Assembly (NCBI RefSeq): GCF_029094525.1
Contig: NZ_CP119107.1
Span: forward strand, 4,278,001-4,342,000
Source of the DNA: Pullulanibacillus sp. KACC 23026
GTDB taxonomy: Bacteria; Bacillota; Bacilli; Bacillales; Sporolactobacillaceae
Direction: 5' to 3'
Length of the DNA stretch: 64,000 nucleotides
The notes under the pieces were generated by a model that did no database searches, was not told the DNA's origin, and saw nothing but the letters and a program-made list of their open reading frames with translations. Within the stretch, counting starts at the first letter, position 1, and each line of letters starts with the position of its first letter. Shown one piece after another: positions 1 to 9,356 of the stretch. The translations under genes and the position numbers were made by a program.

Positions 1-15
1 TTCTAAGCTACCCAT
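1..15 (-). CDS. cas7: Cas7 (Csd2) of type I-C, first five codons only
   Basis: An ATG on the minus strand at 15 directly follows the cas8c stop codon with no spacer, and reads M-G-S-L-E before the window ends. A GGGAG ribosome site lies inside the 3' end of cas8c. Type I-C operons normally run cas3-cas5-cas8c-cas7-cas4-cas1-cas2, so the next gene should be the backbone subunit that coats the crRNA. The identification rests on position alone, because five residues carry no family signal. Confidence 0.55.
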
Positions 16-1941
16 TTAAAAGTCACTCCCAACAATTTGTTTTTCTTGTTCACTTTCTTTGTCCTTCTTACTTTTATAGAGTTCATGTCTTTGGCTGTAA
101 AAACCCAATAAATAGACACCGCTTAATGGCTTATTATTAAAATCTTCTATTGCAATATTGGAGGCAACTTCATCTATTAATTTGTTTAGGTAGAGTGATT
201 GATCACCCAACCTTGCTTGGTAAGGCTGCAAATTTGATTGAATAATATCCCAAGTTCTAGAAGGGTGCCTTGAAAAAGCATTCATATATCTAATTGCGTT
301 CGTAGCTCTCCTATCTTCGTTCGATAATGCCCTTCTTTCAAGGACATCAGCAAGTGCTAATAATCTTCCAAACAAATAATCTCTGTTTTTGTTGGTAGGA
401 TCAAGAGACACGTTATACCCCTCCTTCTCGTAATGCTTTTTTAGAAGCGCACAAGTAATACTTAACGTTTTTTTCCATTCCCACTCATCCATTGACACAG
501 GATTGGATGCCCGATGTATGGCAGACTTGATGATATCCAATGGAACCTTCCTTCCATCTATTACGCAAGACAGCATCCGTTCCATCAATCCTTTTACGAG
601 CTTTTCACTGGCATGGCTCCCGTATGCGGCAAAAGCAATATCCCTTGTGGCCGGAGCTCCATAAAAATGAATCGTTTTCTTGTTTTCATCCTTTTTATAC
701 TCATGAAGCCAACTACAGGTTTTATGCCAGTTTTGTATTCGGCTAAGATATTCTTCCTTATTTAAATTTCGATAATATAGAACAGAGAGGCGACCTGGGG
801 TTGCAGCATCTAGAATTAAAATCATTACGTTAGATTCATAGTTGAGACTGGACTTGAAACCTGTAATGGCTTTATTAAACAGTTCAGCAAACACTTGGTG
901 GGTAGAATCCCCCTCTTCAATAACCTCCGTCTCTTTAATAAGATCCATCTCAATTAATAAGCTATGTAAATCGTCCTGAGGGGAGGGGACTTCTGTCTGA
1001 TCGTTCCCCCAAACAAGGAATACCCGTCCATCAATAGTCTTACCCTGTTTTAAAATTAACCACTTCAAAGCATTATGAGCTTTTTGAGAAACCTTATAAC
1101 TTATATTCGCCACATCATCTCCTTTGAGGAATCGTCCCCTAAATGTATAACCAGAATTGTCATTAGCTGAAATTAATTTTGCCATGTCGGCTGAATGTCT
1201 AATTTTTGTACTGTGTTTATCTGTTTTGGCCTCTTCTCTCCCTGTAACATAACAAAAATCTTTTTCTTTCAATTTCTGCTTATAAAAACGTATAAAGGAA
1301 TCATAAACCGCCTTGTCTTTCCACAATCTGCGATTTATTTCCCCAGGTATGTGTACATCAAATCTCACAAACACTTTGTCCTGTGTATCATTCATAACCC
1401 GGAATAAAGGTGGTTTCTCCCCGAACAATGCTTCTTCATCTTTAGTCCATTTCTTTATTAAGTGATTATAACGATCGACATAAAGAACAGAACAATTTAC
1501 CAAATCTTGAATGAGAGTCCCTTCTTTTAAATAGTGATAAATGGCCCTTATTTTGGGATGGGTAAAGTCAGACTCAGCCCATTCTTTTAATTGCATAATG
1601 TAATTATTAAAAGGATTGCCGGTTTTAACTTGTCCCCCAAAGGCAAGAAAGTCTCCAGCGACATACATTAATTTATCATGCAAAGGGTGTGGAACAGGTG
1701 CACTTGTTCTACTAAAAGAGTCTTCCGTGCAAGGGATCACTGTTTCAGCCTCTTTTTTTTCAATTACACTTGCAGAATAAAAATCTCCTTGTTCTGTTAC
1801 CACTACCTCTATTTGGGCATTTTGTGTCGTATGAGATTCAGGTAATAAAGTATATTCCTGGCCATCCTTTCTCTTATTGAAACACCCCACCTGATTAGCA
1901 TTCCTTTCATAGGTCTCATATAAATCCAAGAGCCAGCTCAT
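16..1941 (-). CDS. cas8c: Type I-C CRISPR-associated protein Cas8c (Csd1)
   Basis: This 641-residue protein has the length and position of Cas8c/Csd1, the large subunit of the type I-C Cascade complex, which recognises the PAM and helps load target DNA for Cas3. The N-terminus (MSWLLDLYETYE) and the region around residues 90-100 (DKLMYVAGDFLAFG) resemble the family. The ATG follows the cas5c stop directly, which suggests translational coupling. Cas8c proteins diverge quickly and carry no catalytic motif, so the call relies on overall resemblance and on the cas3-cas5c context. The reading frame is intact, with no sign of decay. Confidence 0.9.
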   Translation of the reverse strand: MSWLLDLYETYERNANQVGCFNKRKDGQEYTLLPESHTTQNAQIEVVVTEQGDFYSASVIEKKEAETVIPCTEDSFSRTSAPVPHPLHDKLMYVAGDFLAFGGQVKTGNPFNNYIMQLKEWAESDFTHPKIRAIYHYLKEGTLIQDLVNCSVLYVDRYNHLIKKWTKDEEALFGEKPPLFRVMNDTQDKVFVRFDVHIPGEINRRLWKDKAVYDSFIRFYKQKLKEKDFCYVTGREEAKTDKHSTKIRHSADMAKLISANDNSGYTFRGRFLKGDDVANISYKVSQKAHNALKWLILKQGKTIDGRVFLVWGNDQTEVPSPQDDLHSLLIEMDLIKETEVIEEGDSTHQVFAELFNKAITGFKSSLNYESNVMILILDAATPGRLSVLYYRNLNKEEYLSRIQNWHKTCSWLHEYKKDENKKTIHFYGAPATRDIAFAAYGSHASEKLVKGLMERMLSCVIDGRKVPLDIIKSAIHRASNPVSMDEWEWKKTLSITCALLKKHYEKEGYNVSLDPTNKNRDYLFGRLLALADVLERRALSNEDRRATNAIRYMNAFSRHPSRTWDIIQSNLQPYQARLGDQSLYLNKLIDEVASNIAIEDFNNKPLSGVYLLGFYSQRHELYKSKKDKESEQEKQIVGSDF

Positions 1942-2664
1942 CTAATTCCTCCTTTCATTTATAATTTCATCATGGAGGTCATCAACTGAGTGAATCGATT
2001 CTAAACTAAACTCTTTAGCTGCCATTTCCTTAATAGGGCGAACCAATTTACATTCTTCTGGATGGATAAATTTGATGACACCATTTGACATAACCGGTTG
2101 CCAAAGACGTGTTTCCATTACTTTTTGTCCAGTTTCATCCGGATAATTAATACCATGGACCATTGTTCCTAAATGAATATCCCCATAATCATCATAAAAG
2201 CCTGTCCCATTCCCGAATTCACAAGCTTCAACATAGCCTTGGCATTCTCTTGTGCCTAAGAAAATATCTCTTCTGCCGCCAACCATTACACACCGTTTAG
2301 CAATATTGTGATGTTTATTTTCGTTTCTGTCAGCAGCTAGATCCTTGCGGTGAGGATTAAAAATGAAATGTGCACGCACTTGATAGTTAACATCTTTAAG
2401 ATACGTGTAATTAGCTAAATCATTTTTTCCATCTTGGTACTTAATGGGGCGAATTCCCTTCGCCTCCATCCTAATCGGATTCATTACCCGTACTTCGTCA
2501 ATGACCCAAATAATAGTTGGTTTCCAGTAAATTGATTCCACAATCCCCTTTAGAGCTTGATAGGTAGGAACTTGATAGGATAACTTTTCACCACCCATTT
2601 TAGTGACTGGATCTGTAAATAACGCATATGAACCAAAGACTTCAAATTCAATTTGATTCCGCAT
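1942..2664 (-). CDS. cas5c: Type I-C Cas5c (Cas5d), crRNA-processing endoribonuclease
   Basis: This 240-residue RAMP protein lies between cas3 and cas8c. In type I-C systems, which lack Cas6, Cas5c cuts the repeat RNA to release crRNAs and then caps the 5' handle. The N-terminus ([29 protein letters not shown], shown here in part) follows the family pattern, with the G-G-E-K-x-S-Y-x-V-P-T segment near residues 24-34. A His/Lys-rich stretch (HHNIAKRC) in mid-protein is a candidate for the catalytic site. I chose the ATG at 2664 because a purine-rich GGGGGAAGGA site stands just upstream; a TTG 27 bp further out has no such site. Confidence 0.92.
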   Translation of the reverse strand: MRNQIEFEVFGSYALFTDPVTKMGGEKLSYQVPTYQALKGIVESIYWKPTIIWVIDEVRVMNPIRMEAKGIRPIKYQDGKNDLANYTYLKDVNYQVRAHFIFNPHRKDLAADRNENKHHNIAKRCVMVGGRRDIFLGTRECQGYVEACEFGNGTGFYDDYGDIHLGTMVHGINYPDETGQKVMETRLWQPVMSNGVIKFIHPEECKLVRPIKEMAAKEFSLESIHSVDDLHDEIINERRN

Positions 2665-2692
2665 TCCTTCCCCCCCTTTTGCTTTTGTCAAA

Positions 2693-5104
2693 TCAAATGA
2701 AATGTCCTTCCATTGTGCCTTCCCCTTCTAAACTCACTCCAAATTCGAGATCATAGGCATTCTCTCTCAAACAAATAATCGTCCCTTCTCTTAAATAAAT
2801 AAGATTGTTATTCTTGCTCAATTCATTGATTTCATGCTGAAAGACATTTACCGTATATTGCTGAGCTCTTTTCAAAAGAACCGTCATATCTCTTATACCA
2901 ATATCTCCATTAAGTTCAGCAATAAGATCTTCCCCGTCTCCATATGGAACTAAAACAGATGTAGTTTGATTATCAATGACTTCAAAATATTGGCTGGCAG
3001 TTTTAATACTTGTATTTAAAACCAGATTAATTGGTTTTCCATTTTTACTTTTGTAGGCATTTACATAATCCTTATTAGTATTTAATAGATCATACATTTT
3101 TCTATTCTCTAACGCCTTTATAGGGTAATCTAAGTCATTATCAAACTGTGTGTAATAATTTTTGAAATAAAGTGACATAGTTTCTCTTGATAGGATGTCC
3201 TTTAACCCTTCCCTACTCTTCCTATCTCTTAATATTCTATGTGTTATATCCGCCCCTACCTTGATTTCCTTTAAACGTGTAAGGTTTTCCTCTCTATGAT
3301 TTACAACGTATACATTTCTTATATCCAGTTTTCCATGTCGGTTACATCGCCCTGCTGCCTGGGCGATTGAATCTAAGCCTGCCAATGAACGAATGACACA
3401 ATCAAAACTTATATCAACTCCTGCCTCGATTAATTGGGTACTAATGCACAATACCCGTTCTCTGCTTTGAATCGCTTTCTTAACCTTTTTTAGGATCTCT
3501 TTACGGTGTGCTGCACACATAGAAGTACTTAAATGATAGACTTGTAAATTTGAGTGACTTTCTTTAAATTGGTTGAACAGCTTTCGAACAACCGTTTTTG
3601 TATTTAAAATAACTAATATACTCAATGATTCATTAAAATTCCCCCGTACAAACTCAGATAATTCTTCCGTCGTCCAACCACTATCTCGTGTTTTATCAAC
3701 AATTTCAACTCGCTTAAAAGCTTCTGAAACCCTCGATAAATTCTGGATCACTTCACCATCAATTGATTCCAATTTCCTTTTAACAAAATCTAAGGCTGGC
3801 TGTGTCGCCGTACACAATAGGATACTGGAATGACAGGTTTGCTTAAGAAAATTTAACGCCTCATTAAATAAAGACACACAATTCACTGGCACCGATTGAA
3901 CCTCATCAAATATGAGGACTGAATGAGCCAAATTATGTAAACGTCTAATATTTCGTGTGCCTTTTGAATAAAAAGTATTAAGAAACTGAACCATGGTTGT
4001 GAAAATAATCGGTACATCCCAATTATCTTTTGCAAGCTTTAGAACTTTCTCCTTTATATAATGGGAATAATCTTCTTGATCTTCTTTCTCAATGACGTTT
4101 GAATGGTGCTCCAAGATGTTGTCTTGATCATCAAGGATTCTCTTCACTTCATCAGCGTTCTGTTCGATAATAGTCGTATAAGGAACAACATAAATAATTC
4201 GCTCTTTCTGATATCTAATCGCATGTTTAAGAGCATATCGTAAACTGGCTAGTGTCTTTCCACCTCCTGTTGGGATAGATAAGGTGTAAATTCCTGAGGG
4301 GTTTTCCGCGGATCTATCACATTCTTCCGACATTTTAGCACGGAGCTTATTAATAGGATGGTCTGAATCTGGACGTTTTTTTAATTCCACTAAATGGTTT
4401 AATAGGGTTTGATAGTAGCGTTCAAATAAAAAGGGGTCAAACGCAGCTCTAATCTCCGAATCATTTTCTTCAAAGCACCTTGTATTAGTTCGGTCTGCAT
4501 CAATTAAACAGCTAAATATATATTTGGTTAAAAACATAAAGAATAATTGGATTTTCCCAGAACTGCCTCGTAGATTCTCTTTCATATAATCAAGAATCTC
4601 ACCTTCACACTCTTTAAGGTAGTCATCTAATTCCGTTTCTTTGGTTATGTTTGCATAAAACTTTTTAGTGAGCGGCTGAAAATCTTCTATTATTTTCTCA
4701 CTGACTCTTTTTAAGTAGTCAGACTCAAGCTGCGGATTTAAAAAATCTTGAAGGCCCGAGTGATGTGATATAATAACGTTCCCAATTATTTCAGCAATTA
4801 ACTTTTCTGCAACACTGGTATCTTGCAAATGAAGCTTATTGTACAGAATCTTTCCCCCAGCTGTCGAATGATCAACACTTCCCTTTTTTGGGGGATGATC
4901 GGGGTTATTAACCGCTTCAATTATGTAATCTCTAAACTCGTCACTATATTTTCCAGTATCATGAAGCCAACCCGCTAGGCCAGCGAGTTGTCCGACTCCT
5001 ATTTTATCTCCGAAACGTTTGGCGAGGTCTCTTACTCCAAATAGGTGTTCCTCAATCGTTTGAATAGTACCGTCTAACTGGCGGATATGCGCTATTGAAT
5101 CCAT
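2693..5104 (-). CDS. cas3: CRISPR-associated helicase-nuclease Cas3 (HD + DExH)
   Basis: This 803-residue Cas3 is recruited to the Cascade R-loop to nick and degrade target DNA. The HD nuclease domain is N-terminal, with His-Asp at residues 48-49 in [10 protein letters not shown] and a later SHHSG motif. The superfamily-2 helicase follows, with Walker [10 protein letters not shown] near residue 275, the DExH-type box FDEVQ near 405, and motif [12 protein letters not shown]. The ATG at 5104 is preceded by AGAGGAGGG; an ATG 33 bp upstream has a poorer site. It is the first gene of the operon, followed by cas5c after 28 bp. Key residues of both domains are present, so interference looks functional. 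Confidence 0.95.
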   Translation of the reverse strand: MDSIAHIRQLDGTIQTIEEHLFGVRDLAKRFGDKIGVGQLAGLAGWLHDTGKYSDEFRDYIIEAVNNPDHPPKKGSVDHSTAGGKILYNKLHLQDTSVAEKLIAEIIGNVIISHHSGLQDFLNPQLESDYLKRVSEKIIEDFQPLTKKFYANITKETELDDYLKECEGEILDYMKENLRGSSGKIQLFFMFLTKYIFSCLIDADRTNTRCFEENDSEIRAAFDPFLFERYYQTLLNHLVELKKRPDSDHPINKLRAKMSEECDRSAENPSGIYTLSIPTGGGKTLASLRYALKHAIRYQKERIIYVVPYTTIIEQNADEVKRILDDQDNILEHHSNVIEKEDQEDYSHYIKEKVLKLAKDNWDVPIIFTTMVQFLNTFYSKGTRNIRRLHNLAHSVLIFDEVQSVPVNCVSLFNEALNFLKQTCHSSILLCTATQPALDFVKRKLESIDGEVIQNLSRVSEAFKRVEIVDKTRDSGWTTEELSEFVRGNFNESLSILVILNTKTVVRKLFNQFKESHSNLQVYHLSTSMCAAHRKEILKKVKKAIQSRERVLCISTQLIEAGVDISFDCVIRSLAGLDSIAQAAGRCNRHGKLDIRNVYVVNHREENLTRLKEIKVGADITHRILRDRKSREGLKDILSRETMSLYFKNYYTQFDNDLDYPIKALENRKMYDLLNTNKDYVNAYKSKNGKPINLVLNTSIKTASQYFEVIDNQTTSVLVPYGDGEDLIAELNGDIGIRDMTVLLKRAQQYTVNVFQHEINELSKNNNLIYLREGTIICLRENAYDLEFGVSLEGEGTMEGHFI

Positions 5105-5258
5105 TTTTAACCCTCCTCTCATTTTAAAGACACCCATCTAATTTAATCTTCTTATACCGTTCATAACTATAAAATTTCCTTTAAGAAAACTATAACACAA
5201 TATTTGGATTATTGTTATTATTTTCCGACATTAATTATACTCCAATTAAACCAAAAGA

Positions 5259-5280
5259 CCTTTACCAATGTTGGTAAAGG
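5259..5280 (-). terminator. Terminator of the MATE gene
   Basis: A perfect 10-bp stem (CCTTTACCAA / TTGGTAAAGG) with a 2-base loop lies 28 bp beyond the MATE stop codon. On the minus strand it is followed by a T-rich stretch (TCTTTTGGTTT). It separates the MATE transcript from cas3. The remaining A+T-rich sequence to 5104 must hold the cas promoter, but I cannot choose a convincing -35/-10 pair. Confidence 0.75.
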
Positions 5281-5307
5281 CCTATAGTCTTGATATAATC
5301 TTATAAA

Positions 5308-6666
5308 TTAGCTGATTCCCTCAGTTTCGACTTTTTCCTTCACACCTATATATCGTTCCCACCTTTTATTGGTCCAGCGCCGGTAGATTAAGAGGCCGCG
5401 GAGCCACTCATCCGTTATGAAGCTGATCCATATGCCCATGAGTCCAAGATCCAATGCGATGCCGCAAAGCCAAGCAACCGGCAATCCGATTAACCACATC
5501 ACGATCATGCCCAAATAAACAGGGTAGCGAACATCCCCAACGCATCGTAACGCGCTGATCAAGATGAGATTAAATGCCCGACCAGGCTCAAGTATAACAG
5601 TGAGCAATAACAGCCACTTTCCTTCATGAAGGATGTCTGGATTATGAGTGAACAGTCCAAGAATGCCTTGCCCAAAAAAGTAAAAGAAGATTGCAATGGT
5701 AAAGGAGCCGATAAATCCGACCTTAATACTAGTCATTCCTCGTAAGAAAGCTTCTTTATAACGCCCCGCTCCGACATAATGGCTAATCAGAATTTGTGAC
5801 CCCTCACCAACGGAAACCGAAAATAGAAAAATGAACATCATAATATTTTGCAGGTAAATTTTAGTAGTCAATGCTTCCGTTCCAAGAAGCGTGACAAAAT
5901 AAGTAATGACGAGTTGTGATAAATCATAAGACAGTTGCTCACCTGCAGAAGGCACGCCAATCTTCATAAGCTCCTTTAAATGATCCAATCGGTGCTTCAC
6001 AAACATGGAGAGCTTGGGAACAACACCTGTCCTTATTATCAGTAAACTCAGTAGGATGATCACGCCAATTGCCCGACTCACTGTTGTCGATAAGGCTGAA
6101 CCGTACACGCCAAGCCTTGGAAACATTCCCGGACCGAATACAAAAAGCAAGTTGCCAATGATATTCAAGATATTAATGCCGATTGTGACCATCATGGCAT
6201 CTTTTGTAAATCCAAAGCTTCTAAGAATAGCCCCAATTGTCATGCTAATCGCAGCAAGGAAAATAAATCCTCCTACCACATTCAAATAGGTCATCGCCTG
6301 TGCCATTAATTCAAAAGGCGTATTCATTAAATGAAGCAACCCATGACCTGATAGCCATAGAACAAGGCCTAGAATAAGACCAACACTAGCATTCATGACA
6401 ATTGAAGTGTATCCGACCTGCAGTGCTTCTCCCTTGTCTTTCGCTCCCAACAGTCTAGATACCATTATGATCGTTCCTAAAGTTGTAAAATTAAAGAGCA
6501 CAAAGACGATTTGCAAGATCTGATTAGCCATTCCAACTGCCGCCACAGATGAATCGGAGTAGTGGCTCAGCATGAGTGTATCCGCACTTCCCATCAACAT
6601 CTGCAGCAAGATTTCGATAAATATTGGCCAAGTTAACCTAAAAAGAGACTTATCTTTTGTATTCAA
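5308..6666 (-). CDS. MATE family multidrug/cation antiporter
   Basis: This 452-residue membrane protein has about 12 hydrophobic segments and the two-fold repeat of the MATE fold. N-terminal features include TWPIFIEILLQMLMGSADTLMLS and V-A-A-V-G-M-A-N-Q. Such proteins export cationic drugs, or sometimes flavins or metabolites, using a Na+ or H+ gradient. The substrate cannot be told from sequence. Translation probably starts at TTG (6666) behind a GGGGGAG site. The gene stands alone between the cas operon and gerP. Confidence 0.9.
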   Translation of the reverse strand: MNTKDKSLFRLTWPIFIEILLQMLMGSADTLMLSHYSDSSVAAVGMANQILQIVFVLFNFTTLGTIIMVSRLLGAKDKGEALQVGYTSIVMNASVGLILGLVLWLSGHGLLHLMNTPFELMAQAMTYLNVVGGFIFLAAISMTIGAILRSFGFTKDAMMVTIGINILNIIGNLLFVFGPGMFPRLGVYGSALSTTVSRAIGVIILLSLLIIRTGVVPKLSMFVKHRLDHLKELMKIGVPSAGEQLSYDLSQLVITYFVTLLGTEALTTKIYLQNIMMFIFLFSVSVGEGSQILISHYVGAGRYKEAFLRGMTSIKVGFIGSFTIAIFFYFFGQGILGLFTHNPDILHEGKWLLLLTVILEPGRAFNLILISALRCVGDVRYPVYLGMIVMWLIGLPVAWLCGIALDLGLMGIWISFITDEWLRGLLIYRRWTNKRWERYIGVKEKVETEGIS

Positions 6667-7036
6667 GCCTACTCCCCCAGACTATCCACCTTAATTCTTT
6701 CATGCCCGCAACCAGCACAGCCCATTTCTTAACGCCTTCTATTAACCCTTTCTCCATCTTAAAAGAAGCGGTTTATGAAATCGATTACATAAACAGACCT
6801 TTTATTAGCCACTTAAGTCTACTCAATAACTACTTTTGCGTCAATCCCAAATAAAATGACCTTTACAGGGTTCATATCCAGCGTTGTCCAACCCACCGTT
6901 TTATATCTGCAGTGGTAGCTATGGGGCGTTTTAACCTGTTTCATTTAACGAATTCCATCAAGAATATAGACCTTACACACGTTCTAGGCGTTTAGCATAA
7001 GCTAAGTATCAGTAAAGGTATAAAGGATGTTTGCCA
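6667..7036. other. 370-bp spacer between MATE and gerP
   Basis: This gene-free interval holds the MATE promoter on its left side and the gerP promoter on its right. No convincing small gene, RNA motif or repeat was seen in it beyond the SigK-like promoter listed separately. Confidence 0.6.
6975..7004 (+). promoter_or_regulatory. SigK-like promoter of the gerP operon
   Basis: CATA-AGC-TA at 6996-7004 matches the SigK -10 consensus (CATAnnnTA). A CACAC at 6976-6980, about 16 bp upstream, fits the minimal AC-type -35. In Bacillus the gerP operon is known to be transcribed in the mother cell late in sporulation by SigK RNA polymerase. The start site would fall about 25 bp ahead of the first gerP codon. 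Confidence 0.65.
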
Positions 7037-7258
7037 ATGCCAGCAGTTGTAGGAGCGGTAAAAGTAAACTCAATTTCAGGAAGCGGCATTTTCCACATTG
7101 GGGATGTTTGGCGGATTAACGCAAACAGTACGCTCAAAACATTTGCGGGTGCAGGTTCATTTAATACAGGGGATTATCTTTATGTTCAAAATGGCTATAG
7201 CATGACGAGTACGAATGACTCTGATTTCATCGACAACGTCAACTTCGGGAACATCTAG
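7037..7258 (+). CDS. Spore germination protein of the GerPA/GerPF family (first cistron)
   Basis: This 73-residue protein has the MPAxVG start, an xIFHIGDV segment and AGAGSFNTGD typical of the paralogous GerPA/GerPF family. GerP proteins are inner-coat proteins that let germinants reach the spore core membrane; they are not enzymes. The ATG at 7037 is preferred over a TTG at 7031 because AAAGGA lies nine bases ahead of it. In B. subtilis the first cistron is gerPA, but here GerPC follows directly and the GerPB-like gene is last. Whether this is GerPA or GerPF needs a tree of both paralogues. Confidence 0.88.
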   Translation: MPAVVGAVKVNSISGSGIFHIGDVWRINANSTLKTFAGAGSFNTGDYLYVQNGYSMTSTNDSDFIDNVNFGNI

Positions 7259-7336
7259 ATGATTTATTCGGGATATTTAAGGACGTCTGCCGCATAGTTT
7301 AGTAGTAATCCTTAAAAAAGGGGAGCGGTTGACCCC

Positions 7337-7990
7337 ATGGCCATGGACCCGAATACACTCAATCACCTTCACCATTTAAATCAATGGATTCAAGCTCTTC
7401 AAGAGCGGTTAGACTATGCAGAAAATCGCATCAACCAACTAGAAGAAAAATTAGAACAGCTTAAGAATGACAAGAAAATGAATGTTGGTCGGATTGAATA
7501 TAAATTTGACCAGTTAAAAATTGAAAAGCTTGATGGAACGCTTAATATTGGCTTAACACCCAAAACAGGAGAAGGGACGCTGGATGACATTATGGTAGGG
7601 GACTCGCCCATTACAATGACAAACCCCGATAGATCTAGTGGGCTTCCTAAAAACCCTTCCAATCAAAGCCCTCTGATTCAGGCGGTCCATGATCGGATCG
7701 AAGCTTATCTCCAACATGAAGCGATGAACCACTTGATCCGTATTGAGAAAGAACAAGGCTTCCCGCTTAATGATCCCTATCGCCTTTTTATCTTGGAAGA
7801 TATCCGAAAGCAAATCCCTCAGCGCCTTACACAATTAGAACAAGGGTTACAAGCTGATCCCTCAACACGGGAGCTCATTTATCAAGACCCTGATAAAGCT
7901 GAATCGCTTTTATATGAGGAGATGAAAAAGGAAATTGAGAATGGGACGGAACAATTTATTTTAAAATTAAAGAGTGGAAGTGACGCCTAA
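7337..7990 (+). CDS. gerPC: Spore germination protein GerPC
   Basis: This 217-residue protein is close to the usual GerPC length of about 205. Its N-terminus (residues 8-45) is a strong heptad coiled coil (HHLNQWIQALQERLDYAENR), followed by a segment (NVGRIEYKFDQLKIEKLDGTL) characteristic of the family. The C-terminal half is helical and charged. It is the only large GerP protein and probably scaffolds the others in the spore coat. A GGGGAG site precedes the ATG. The stop codon overlaps the gerPD start by one base. Confidence 0.93.
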   Translation: MAMDPNTLNHLHHLNQWIQALQERLDYAENRINQLEEKLEQLKNDKKMNVGRIEYKFDQLKIEKLDGTLNIGLTPKTGEGTLDDIMVGDSPITMTNPDRSSGLPKNPSNQSPLIQAVHDRIEAYLQHEAMNHLIRIEKEQGFPLNDPYRLFILEDIRKQIPQRLTQLEQGLQADPSTRELIYQDPDKAESLLYEEMKKEIENGTEQFILKLKSGSDA

Positions 7991-8175
7991 TGATTTTAAA
8001 TGTGATCAATCATGGTCTATCGATCGGTTCGATTGAGCTAAAAGGGATCTCCTCTTCTTCTGTTTTATTAATTGGCGATTGCCAGAGCATAAATCTTTCC
8101 TCTGAATTTGATACACCACCGGAATCCCTGATTGTTGCAAGTGGAAACGCCCTTGTTCCGCTATCACCTAGATAA
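7990..8175 (+). CDS. gerPD: Spore germination protein GerPD
   Basis: This 61-residue protein matches GerPD in length (58 in B. subtilis) and in pattern: an N-terminal VINHGLSIGSIELKGISSSS followed by a VLLIGDCQSI segment, the short beta motif shared by small GerP proteins. Its ATG overlaps the gerPC stop (TAATG), so translation is probably coupled. It lies third in the operon between gerPC and gerPE, as in other Bacillales. Confidence 0.9.
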   Translation: MILNVINHGLSIGSIELKGISSSSVLLIGDCQSINLSSEFDTPPESLIVASGNALVPLSPR

Positions 8176-8232
8176 GTACTCGGCAACTGCCTTTAAGTGA
8201 AAAGTTAAAGACGTTTCTTAGGGAGGTTAACT

Positions 8233-8643
8233 ATGCCGCGCCTATCAATGGTTGATGATCTTTTATTGACGAATATTGCCTCGTCTTCTGCCCTGCAAAT
8301 TGGTGATAGCCATGATGCTCAACTAACCAGTCATGCCCTTGCTGTCCAAAAGGAATACCCTAACTTCCAAGGACATGAAGGTGATCTCAGACCCTACAGA
8401 ATTTTTACTCAAGAAATTTTTCGTCCAATTGGGCACATTCCAGTACAAGTAAATACCCAAAACATTGTTCCATTGATCAAAGTGGATCACATGCGAATCA
8501 TTGCTATTGCCGCTTCTTCTATGATTCATATAGGTTCGATCAATTCAATTGAAACTGAATCCCGGATTAAACATTTCCGATCGTTTAGTACCGTTCCAGA
8601 AGGTTACCGTGAACGGCCAGAACTTACGATCTATACCAATTAA
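8233..8643 (+). CDS. gerPE: Spore germination protein GerPE
   Basis: This 136-residue protein corresponds to GerPE (about 123 in B. subtilis). It contains two copies of the GerP-type motif: SSALQIGDS near residue 20 and SSMIHIGSIN near residue 97. The region between carries the family's F-x-G-x-E-G segment. A GGGAGG ribosome site precedes the ATG by a few bases. It follows gerPD after 57 bp and keeps the C-D-E order seen in other spore formers. Confidence 0.9.
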   Translation: MPRLSMVDDLLLTNIASSSALQIGDSHDAQLTSHALAVQKEYPNFQGHEGDLRPYRIFTQEIFRPIGHIPVQVNTQNIVPLIKVDHMRIIAIAASSMIHIGSINSIETESRIKHFRSFSTVPEGYRERPELTIYTN

Positions 8644-8673
8644 TTTGAATGGCTAAAAAAAGGAGGTTTCATA

Positions 8674-8895
8674 GTGCCTGCTCTTGTAGGACCGATTAAG
8701 ATTACCGCAGTTTCTAGCGCTGCCCAAGTCAACTTTGGAGATGCCCTTAATATCGCTCCAAAATCCACTTCCAAATCGTATGTAGGGTCAGGCTCATTTG
8801 GTACAGGCGACCTTCATTGTACTATTGATCTATTAAGCAATACGAATACCTTAGATCCAGACTTAATAGATGGAGCAATTGCACAAAATAACTAG
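8674..8895 (+). CDS. Spore germination protein of the GerPA/GerPF family (fifth cistron)
   Basis: This second 73-residue member of the GerPA/GerPF family starts MPALVGPIKI and has VNFGDALNI and a GSGSFGTGD segment. It begins at GTG behind AGGAGG. Its place after gerPE is that of gerPF in B. subtilis. However, it is followed at once by the GerPB-like gene, which is the position expected for gerPA. Both readings remain open. The two family members in this operon differ clearly, so they are distinct paralogues and not a recent duplication. Confidence 0.87.
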   Translation: MPALVGPIKITAVSSAAQVNFGDALNIAPKSTSKSYVGSGSFGTGDLHCTIDLLSNTNTLDPDLIDGAIAQNN

Positions 8896-8910
8896 TTGGG
8901 GGGCATCTTT

Positions 8911-9138
8911 ATGGACCTCTATGTCACCCAAACCATTATTATCCATAAACTATCTATTGGGACGGCAAACAACTCCTCAGTCATCCAGATCGGGACAGCC
9001 GGAGCCATCAATGCGCTTTCCAATGTCTATAATACAGGGGGATTTAAAGGACCCGGTCCAGCCTTAGGAAACCCTCCTCAGGCACTGCCCCCCTCTTCAC
9101 TTGAAGCCCCCATTTTAGTACCGCTTACTTCCCGCTAA
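8911..9138 (+). CDS. gerPB: Spore germination protein GerPB
   Basis: This 75-residue protein matches GerPB: N-terminal YVTQTIIIHKLSIG, then SSVIQIGTAGAI and LSNVYNTGGF, and a Pro/Leu-rich tail. The ATG at 8911 is favoured over a TTG at 8896 because a G-rich ribosome site (TTGGGGGGC) lies between them. In B. subtilis gerPB is the second gene of the operon; here it is the last. The 16-bp gap from the preceding stop shows that it belongs to the same transcript. Confidence 0.9.
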   Translation: MDLYVTQTIIIHKLSIGTANNSSVIQIGTAGAINALSNVYNTGGFKGPGPALGNPPQALPPSSLEAPILVPLTSR

Positions 9139-9198
9139 AGCGATAACCCCCACCTACAAAGGGCTTACCACAGTGAGAGCTAAACTAGTTGATTAACC

Positions 9199-9226
9199 AA
9201 ACACCGCCAGTGCTGAAGCGGTGTTT
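9199..9226 (+). terminator. gerP operon terminator
   Basis: A perfect 9-bp stem (AAACACCGC / GCGGTGTTT) with a 10-base loop is followed by a T-rich tract (TACTTTTGTTTTTG), 60 bp after the gerPB stop. Confidence 0.85.
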
Positions 9227-9356
9227 ACTTTTGTTTTTGTTAAAAAAATACCAGGTCTCTTGAGATTTATAAGAAGGATAAATGGATTGCCGGTGGAATA
9301 GTTTTAGTATAAGCAATTAGCTAGGAGATAGCTCAAGGCAGAGAGGAGATGTCCGG

